A program made the position numbers and the translations under genes. From positions 1 to 12,776 of the forward strand of contig JAUYSF010000279.1 of NCBI GenBank assembly GCA_030696435.1: a stretch of 12,776 nucleotides of DNA, read 5' to 3'. The notes under the pieces were generated by a model. That model was not told where the DNA came from. It was given only the letters and a program-made list of their open reading frames with translations, and made no database searches. Of the stretch, positions 7,659 to 12,776 are shown in pieces. The stretch comes from Desulfoprunum sp. (lineage in GTDB: Bacteria > Desulfobacterota > Desulfobulbia > Desulfobulbales > Desulfocapsaceae). Position 1 is the first letter of the stretch. Each line of letters begins with the position of its first letter.

Positions 7659-8147
7659 TTACAGATCATAGAGCTTTTCATCGTGGAAAGGGCGTCTGCG
7701 GCCGGCAAGTCCCTTTTTTTTCAATGTCTCAAATGAAATATCGCCCTCAGCCAACACATCCCCCATCTCCTTTTCCACCTGCTCCGAATCCTCTCCGGCC
7801 TCCATGCGGCCCAGGGCCTCTTCCATGGATTCTCCCAGATTGACGCCCGTTTCCCGGCTGAACCGACGCATCAGTGAGGCCATCTGCCGTGGGTCATCCT
7901 CATTCATCCCTTCCGCCTCCCGCATCAGAGAGGTGAAGGCCTTCTCCATCTTGGCCTCGTCAAGGCCCTCCAGCCCGCCTTCTCCCGCATCGCCAGCCTT
8001 GCCGATGGTGGCAAATGTCGAGAGCTGACGCGCCAGTTTTTCCTTGTTGCAACGAGGGCAGGGCGGGATTGAGGTAGTGTTTATCCTGCGAGAATAAAAG
8101 TTAAATATGACATTGCAGGCATCACAGTAAAATTCGTAGATTGGCAT
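7659..8147 (-). CDS. FmdB-type zinc-ribbon protein with long C-terminal extension
   Basis: The product (162 residues) opens with MPIYEFYCDACNVIF, the FmdB/CxxC-CxxC signature, and the ribbon is completed by CPRC: Cys8, 11, 30 and 33. FmdB was named as a possible regulator of formamidase/acetamidase expression, but the domain occurs in many small proteins of unknown role, so no function is assigned. Domain-only members are often around 70-110 residues; here an acidic, helical, Met/Glu-rich extension (about 50-150, for example SLMREAEGMNEDDPRQM) follows. I chose ATG 8147 over the in-frame GTG at 8153 because the family begins MP-[IL]-YE. It starts 77 bp after aroB on the same strand and may be co-transcribed. 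Confidence 0.83.
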   Translation of the reverse strand: MPIYEFYCDACNVIFNFYSRRINTTSIPPCPRCNKEKLARQLSTFATIGKAGDAGEGGLEGLDEAKMEKAFTSLMREAEGMNEDDPRQMASLMRRFSRETGVNLGESMEEALGRMEAGEDSEQVEKEMGDVLAEGDISFETLKKKGLAGRRRPFHDEKLYDL

Positions 8148-8224
8148 ATCCACACCGGTAGTTCAGTAAAAATAAACAGAGGTATAGGCAAAATGAACTG
8201 CCCATTACGATCAAGAAAAATTAC

Positions 8225-9298
8225 CTACAGCAGAACATCGTCAAGTTGTCTGGCTGAGATGTCATCAGTGATACGGGTAGTACCGATGGTATCGGGCAGA
8301 ATATAATAGACTCTCCCGCCCATGGCTTTTTTATCTGTCTTGAGATAGGTCTTAAGAGCAGCCCTGTCAAGATCCGCTGGGACATTGATCGGCAGACCAT
8401 AGGTAGCGATGAGGCTGGTGATGCGTTCCAGGTCATGCCCTGACAAGAATCCTTTCATGACGGCCAGCTTAGCAGCAGCAACCATGCCAATGGCGACGGC
8501 AAATCCATGGCTAATACGAAATGACGAGGCAGCCTCAACGGCATGGCCGATGGTATGGCCAAAATTCAGGATCTTTCTCAGGCCACCCTCTCGTTCATCG
8601 CAGGCCACCACTTCAGCCTTGATCCGGCAGCAGGTGCTGATCATCTCTGCCAGAATGGCGGGTTCAAGACCAAGGATATCATTCCTCTTATTCTCCAGAA
8701 ATGAAAAGAAACCGGCATCCCGAATCACGCCATATTTGATGACTTCAGCCAGACCACCAAGAATTTCCTGCCGAGGAAGCGTCGCTAGTACAGCTATGTC
8801 GATGTAGACGGCCTTGGGTTGATAAAAGGCACCGACAAGATTCTTGCCTTCCGGAATATCAACACCAGTCTTACCGCCTACCGAACTATCAACCTGAGCC
8901 AAGAGACTCGTAGGAATCTGGACAAACGGTATGCCCCGCATATAGGAAGAGGCCAGAAACCCGGTAATATCACCGGTCACCCCACCACCCAGGGCAATGA
9001 GTCCGTCCTGCCGGTCAAAACCAGCCCTGGCCAGTCGGCTTGCCAGATCACCGACAGTCTGTAGGGTCTTGCTGGCTTCGCCATGGGCGAAGGTAAACAG
9101 CTCAGCCGCAAGTCCAGCCTTTTCGAGCGAAATGAGCAATTGTTGCCCATAGAAATCTGCAACCTTGTCATCTGCTATAATGCCGTATCGCTTTGCCACC
9201 TTTCGGGAGACAAGATCAACTCCAACACTAGCCAGACAGCCTGCGCCAATGAAAATTGGATAACTCCGATCATCGAGTCCAACCTGCAATTCAATCAT
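8225..9298 (-). CDS. aroB: 3-dehydroquinate synthase
   Basis: Second step of the shikimate pathway: converts 3-deoxy-arabino-heptulosonate 7-phosphate to 3-dehydroquinate, using NAD and a divalent metal, in the cytoplasm. The 357-residue product is full length. It shows the NAD-binding GGGVTGD at 104-110, the substrate-site run QVDSSVGGKTGVD ending near 147, GLAEVIKYG, and NFGHTIGHAVEA. The metal ligands are visible as Glu185, His248 and His264 (the 16-residue His-His spacing matches the known A. nidulans enzyme, H271 and H287). I chose the ATG at 9298 because AGAGGA lies just upstream at 9302-9307; the GTG/ATG alternatives at 9310 lack a better site. It lies downstream of the sat terminator, and the FmdB-type gene follows. 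Confidence 0.98.
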   Translation of the reverse strand: MIELQVGLDDRSYPIFIGAGCLASVGVDLVSRKVAKRYGIIADDKVADFYGQQLLISLEKAGLAAELFTFAHGEASKTLQTVGDLASRLARAGFDRQDGLIALGGGVTGDITGFLASSYMRGIPFVQIPTSLLAQVDSSVGGKTGVDIPEGKNLVGAFYQPKAVYIDIAVLATLPRQEILGGLAEVIKYGVIRDAGFFSFLENKRNDILGLEPAILAEMISTCCRIKAEVVACDEREGGLRKILNFGHTIGHAVEAASSFRISHGFAVAIGMVAAAKLAVMKGFLSGHDLERITSLIATYGLPINVPADLDRAALKTYLKTDKKAMGGRVYYILPDTIGTTRITDDISARQLDDVLL

Positions 9299-9334
9299 AG
9301 TTCCTCTCATCTCATCGTTCTGCCTTCGCAGATG

Positions 9335-9376
9335 AAAAAAAAAGGAGATGCTTCCGCGAGGGAAGCATCTCCTTTT
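9335..9376 (-). terminator. Strong intrinsic terminator after sat
   Basis: A 16-bp perfect stem (9361-9376 and 9340-9355) with a 5-nt loop lies 21 bp beyond the sat stop. On the minus strand it is followed by a run of U residues (9335-9343 partly in the stem). The plus strand also has a short U-run, so it may act both ways, though no plus-strand gene ends here. Confidence 0.92.
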
Positions 9377-9397
9377 GAGACTTACGAAAAGCTGGGA

Positions 9398-10675
9398 TTA
9401 CATCTTGGAGCCAGAGGCAGCACCCTGCATTTTCACTTCTACTTTCTCGGTCAGACCCTGATAGTACTGACGAAGAAGAACCAGAACCTCTTCACGGCCG
9501 AAGTGGTCGACAACCTCAGCACCCTCGGAAAGGGCTTTACGCAGTTTGGTACCGGAAAGAATGACGCGATCTTCCTTGCCATGGTTACAGGTACGCAGAG
9601 AGGCCATACCGTCACACTTATGACAGTAGAAGGTCCAATCGATTTTCATCGGCTTGCAAAGCAGGTCTTTTCCAGCATCACCGGTTACGGGGATGCGATC
9701 AAAGATCTCCTGAGCCTCAAACAGTGTGTAGAAATCACCAACACCAGCATGGTCACGACCAATCAACATGGCGTTAACGCCATAGTTCTGACGGAAGGTG
9801 GCATGAAGGAGTCCTTCGCGAGGTCCGGCATAACGCATATCCAGAGGATAGCCAGCGCTGAAGACGTTCTCTTTGACGAAGTAGTTGTCGATAAGGATGT
9901 CGATTGCCTTCACACGTACAGGAGCAGGAATATCGCCAGCCTTGAGGTTACCAATCAGAGAGTGGATCAGGACGCCATCACATACTTCGACAGCGATCTT
10001 TGCCAGATACTCATGAGAACGATGCATTGGGTTACGCAGCTGCAGAGCAGCAACGTTTGCCCAACCACGCTCGTCAAACATAGCGCGGGTCTGAGCAGGA
10101 GTGAGGTAGACGCCCGGGTACTCAACAGGATACTCGCCCTGAGAAAGTACTTTTACAGGACCGGCAATGTTGAACTCTTTCTGAGCCATAACCATCTGTA
10201 CACCTGGATGATCCTCAAGAGCTACCTGCCAGAATTTGTCACCAACAGAATCATCTCCCAGACCTTTGAAGACTTTCTCACTTTCCCATCTCTTGTCTGC
10301 ATCGGTCATCTCGAATTTCTCGGTGACCTTCATGGTAGCAAAGGTCTCGCCTTTACGAACCAGAGCAACCTCATCACCAACTTTGATTGCTGCAGCGTCG
10401 GCTGCAGCAATATCAAGGGTGATCGGCACAGGCCAGAAGGTACCATCAGCCATCTGGAAATTCTCGCAAACGCCCTTCCAGTCAGCCTTGGTCATGAAAC
10501 CGGCGAGAGGACTGAAACCACCGATTCCCATCATGATAAGATCGCCTTTAGCGCGGGCAGAAATATCAATCTGTTTGAGACCAGCTGCTTTTTTAAGCTC
10601 CGCATCGCGTGCGCCGCCTTCAAGTAAAGCACAGACCAAGCCTTTTCCACCGTGAGGTGCAACTAATTTTGACAT
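9398..10675 (-). CDS. sat: Sulfate adenylyltransferase (ATP sulfurylase), dissimilatory type
   Basis: Activates sulfate with ATP to adenosine 5'-phosphosulfate and pyrophosphate, the first step of dissimilatory sulfate reduction; APS reductase acts next and is not in this window. The 425-residue product is full length. It carries the ATP-binding [10 protein letters not shown] at 212-221, GRDHAGVG at 306-313, and the zinc site [15 protein letters not shown] (Cys351, Cys354, Cys363, His365) typical of bacterial and archaeal dissimilatory enzymes. There is no APS kinase domain. AGAGGA precedes the ATG at 10675. It has its own promoter candidate (10774-10804) and terminator (9335-9376), so it is probably monocistronic and highly expressed. 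A 514-codon open frame on the opposite strand (9083-10627) is a codon-bias shadow. Confidence 0.99.
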   Translation of the reverse strand: MSKLVAPHGGKGLVCALLEGGARDAELKKAAGLKQIDISARAKGDLIMMGIGGFSPLAGFMTKADWKGVCENFQMADGTFWPVPITLDIAAADAAAIKVGDEVALVRKGETFATMKVTEKFEMTDADKRWESEKVFKGLGDDSVGDKFWQVALEDHPGVQMVMAQKEFNIAGPVKVLSQGEYPVEYPGVYLTPAQTRAMFDERGWANVAALQLRNPMHRSHEYLAKIAVEVCDGVLIHSLIGNLKAGDIPAPVRVKAIDILIDNYFVKENVFSAGYPLDMRYAGPREGLLHATFRQNYGVNAMLIGRDHAGVGDFYTLFEAQEIFDRIPVTGDAGKDLLCKPMKIDWTFYCHKCDGMASLRTCNHGKEDRVILSGTKLRKALSEGAEVVDHFGREEVLVLLRQYYQGLTEKVEVKMQGAASGSKM

Positions 10676-10773
10676 AGAATTCCTCTTTCTTTAAAAGTTT
10701 ATATTTAAAAACCTACGCCGCCACAAACAATTGTGTACGGCACACTTAATGAACGGGTATTCATTTACGAGGT

Positions 10774-10804
10774 CTTATATTAAAAATAATCGACTAAAAG
10801 TCAA
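10774..10804 (-). promoter_or_regulatory. Candidate promoter of sat
   Basis: On the minus strand TTGACT (10799-10804) and TATAAG (10774-10779) each match the sigma70 consensus at five of six positions, but the spacer is 19 bp, longer than the ideal 17. A TAATAT with 16-bp spacing is an alternative -10 box. The leader to the sat ATG would be about 90 nt and AT-rich. Confidence 0.5.
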
Positions 10805-10827
10805 GGGAAAAGAGTCGGAACTTTTCC
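10805..10827 (-). terminator. Possible weak hairpin after the copper ATPase gene
   Basis: GGAAAAG (10806-10812) and CTTTTCC (10821-10827) pair over 7 bp with an 8-nt loop, just beyond the ATPase stop. Only a broken U-run follows, and it merges with the sat -35 box. A second AT-rich inverted repeat, TTTTACAA / TTGTAAAA (10833-10840 and 10851-10858), spans the stop codon. Either could end or stabilise the upstream transcript. Confidence 0.3.
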
Positions 10828-10845
10828 GGTGATTTTACAATTCGC

Positions 10846-12776
10846 TCAGCTTGTAAAAAATCTGAGTCGCAGGGCGTTACTGACGACCGTGACAGAACTC
10901 AGGGCCATGGCGGCCCCGGCTAGCATTGGGTTGAGAGCGGGGCCACCAAACAACACCAGCACACCGGCTGCCACCGGAATACCAATGATATTAAAAGCAA
11001 AGGCCCAGAAAAGATTCTGGCGGATATTACGCATAACCGCCCGCGACAACTGCAGGGCGGTTATGACACCGCTCAATCTGCCGTGCATCAGAACAATATC
11101 ACCGGATTCCAGAGCGATATCCACCCCGGTTCCCATGGCTATACCGACATCGGCCCTGGCAAGCGCCGGAGAATCATTTATGCCATCTCCCACCATTGCT
11201 GTTTTCAAGCCCTGGACCTGAAAAGACTGTATCATCTCGGCCTTGTTTTCCGGCAATATCCTGGCATAAACCTCATGGATTCCGGCCTGGGCGGCGATAC
11301 TCGCAGCAGTATCCGGATGATCCCCCGTCAGCATGACAACCCGGATTCCCATGCCCAGCAAAGTTGCCACAATCTCAGGAGCTTCCGGTTTCAGGGTATC
11401 AGCAACGGCCAGAATCGCCATAAACATCCCATCTATCGCCAGATACAAAACAGTCTTCCCTTCTTTGGCCCATTTTGCTGCCGTAATAGTTGCTTTGCCG
11501 GTATCAATCTGCCGGGAATCCAGGAGTTCTCTATTGCCTGCCAATACATCCTTGCCCTGCACCCTCGCCTGCACTCCAAGGCCTGCCAGGGCTGTAAACG
11601 CCTCGGGCTGAACGAGGGAGAGTCCTTTTGACTTTGCTGCAGAGACAATGGCCTGGGCCAAAGGATGTTCTGATGACTGCTCGGCTGAGGCGACCAGTTC
11701 AAGCAGCCTTTCTTCCTGCAAATCTGCAGAGAAAATCATGAAATCCGTCACAATAGGCCTGCCCGTCGTCAAAGTGCCGGTCTTGTCGAAGATGACAACG
11801 TCGATCTTTTCAGCATTTTCCAGGGCAGCCCCGTTTTTCACAAGCACCCCGAGTTGTGCCCCCCTGCCCGTTCCCACCATAATCGATGTCGGTGTCGCCA
11901 ACCCCATGGCACACGGACAGGCGATCACCAAAACGGCAATACAGTAGCGCAAAGCAGCGCTAAAGGTTGTCTCTCCCGGAAAATACCAGGCCAGGCCTGT
12001 GGCAATGGCCAGGAAGATGACTGCCGGTACAAAATAGAGACTGATCGTGTCTGCCAGGGCCGCAATAGGGGCTTTTGAGCCCTGGGCCTCCTGCACCAGA
12101 CGGACAATACGGGCCAGAACCGTCTGATCCCCCGTTTGCTCTGCCCGCACATGCAAGACACCATGTGTATTCACAGTGCCACCGAAGACCTTGTCGCCCT
12201 GAGCCTTGGTGACAGGCATGCTTTCGCCGGTCAGCATGGCCTCATCGACACTGCTCTCACCCTGTTCTATTGAGCCATCAACGGGGATCCGTTCCCCTGA
12301 TCTGACGAGCAGCAGATCACCCGGTTCGATTTCTGCCGCGGCAATAGTCCTCTGTTGGTCATTATCGAGCAGGATAGCCTTGTCCGGCGCCAGTTCCATG
12401 AGCCTGACGATGGCATCAGAGGTATGTAATTTGGCCCTGGCCTCAAGATATTTGCCCAGTGATACCAAGGCCAACAGCACACCGGCCGATTCGAAATAAA
12501 GATCCATGACCTTAATCTGCGGCTCGATATTCAAGAAAATCTCAATAAGGTTCCAGGTCGAATAGATAAAGGAGGCACCGGTGCCGACAGCGATGAGCGA
12601 ATCCATATTCGGATTCCTTCTGAGAAGGGCTGGAATACCGATCAAATAGAAACTTCGCCCCAGCCACATGACGGGCAGCACGAGCAAAAACTGCAGCAGG
12701 GCAAAATTGAGGGGATGATGATGGGGATGGAGGATTGCCGGCAATGGCATACCTGCCATCTCGCCCATGGACAGAA
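10846..12776 (-). CDS. copA: Copper-translocating P1B-type ATPase, N-terminus cut by window edge
   Basis: Exports Cu(I) from the cytoplasm using ATP. The reading frame stays open to the right edge (it continues LeuSer before the Met at 12768), so that Met is internal; the heavy-metal-binding domain and first membrane helices lie outside. Numbering from that Met: TGES at 180-183 (actuator domain), CPC at 284-286 in the ion-channel helix, DKTGT at 328-332 with the phosphorylated Asp328, HP at 368-369, GDGINDSPA at 527-535 and MxxSS at 621-625. These features together define a Cu(I) pump. The tyrosine that usually precedes the conserved Asn of the sixth-but-last metal-binding helix is Phe here (Phe592-Asn593). 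The stop (TGA, 10846-10848) is followed by sat on the same strand, but sat has a separate promoter. Confidence 0.96.
   Translation of the reverse strand, partial: LSMGEMAGMPLPAILHPHHHPLNFALLQFLLVLPVMWLGRSFYLIGIPALLRRNPNMDSLIAVGTGASFIYSTWNLIEIFLNIEPQIKVMDLYFESAGVLLALVSLGKYLEARAKLHTSDAIVRLMELAPDKAILLDNDQQRTIAAAEIEPGDLLLVRSGERIPVDGSIEQGESSVDEAMLTGESMPVTKAQGDKVFGGTVNTHGVLHVRAEQTGDQTVLARIVRLVQEAQGSKAPIAALADTISLYFVPAVIFLAIATGLAWYFPGETTFSAALRYCIAVLVIACPCAMGLATPTSIMVGTGRGAQLGVLVKNGAALENAEKIDVVIFDKTGTLTTGRPIVTDFMIFSADLQEERLLELVASAEQSSEHPLAQAIVSAAKSKGLSLVQPEAFTALAGLGVQARVQGKDVLAGNRELLDSRQIDTGKATITAAKWAKEGKTVLYLAIDGMFMAILAVADTLKPEAPEIVATLLGMGIRVVMLTGDHPDTAASIAAQAGIHEVYARILPENKAEMIQSFQVQGLKTAMVGDGINDSPALARADVGIAMGTGVDIALESGDIVLMHGRLSGVITALQLSRAVMRNIRQNLFWAFAFNIIGIPVAAGVLVLFGGPALNPMLAGAAMALSSVTVVSNALRLRFFTS

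Noticed and set aside
9083..10627. 514-codon open frame on the plus strand opposite sat and part of aroB
   Set aside because: It lies entirely antisense to well-identified genes, has no recognisable domain and no ribosome binding site I trust; the codon bias of a highly expressed gene often leaves such an open frame.

Overview
The window looks like chromosomal housekeeping DNA from a sulfate-reducing bacterium, most likely Desulfobacterota (Desulfobulbales-like). This rests on a dissimilatory-type sulfate adenylyltransferase (sat) with its Cys/His zinc site, a tatB-tatC pair, a moderate GC content of roughly half, and tightly packed genes of deltaproteobacterial flavour. No phage, transposase, CRISPR array, tRNA or rRNA gene was seen. 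The species assignment is an inference.

Layout, left to right. (1) 1-1124, minus: purA (adenylosuccinate synthetase), C-terminus cut by the window edge. (2) 1125-1577: divergent control region with a good sigma70-type promoter for each side. (3) 1578-2796, plus: tatB and tatC, overlapping by 14 bp. (4) 2801-3805, minus: an orphan radical SAM protein whose stop lies 4 bp from the tatC stop. (5) 3866-4027: a large imperfect palindrome with three related 17-bp boxes; its right end forms the last codons and stop of the next gene. (6) 4015-6981, minus: a likely three-gene operon read in the order SPFH protein with three zinc ribbons, a protein with two zinc ribbons, and a TadA-like nucleoside deaminase. 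(7) 7233-7577, plus: a small unrecognised gene diverging from the SPFH gene. (8) 7659-9298, minus: aroB followed by an FmdB-type zinc-ribbon gene. (9) 9335-12776, minus: sat with its own promoter and a strong terminator, preceded by a copper-type P1B ATPase (copA-like) that runs off the right edge.

How they work together: most genes are independent housekeeping units (purine synthesis, Tat export, shikimate pathway, sulfate activation, copper efflux). The Tat genes suit a sulfate reducer that exports folded cofactor-containing redox enzymes. The least explained part is the SPFH / double-zinc-ribbon / deaminase cluster together with the neighbouring radical SAM gene and palindrome; it is the best candidate here for something not well described.
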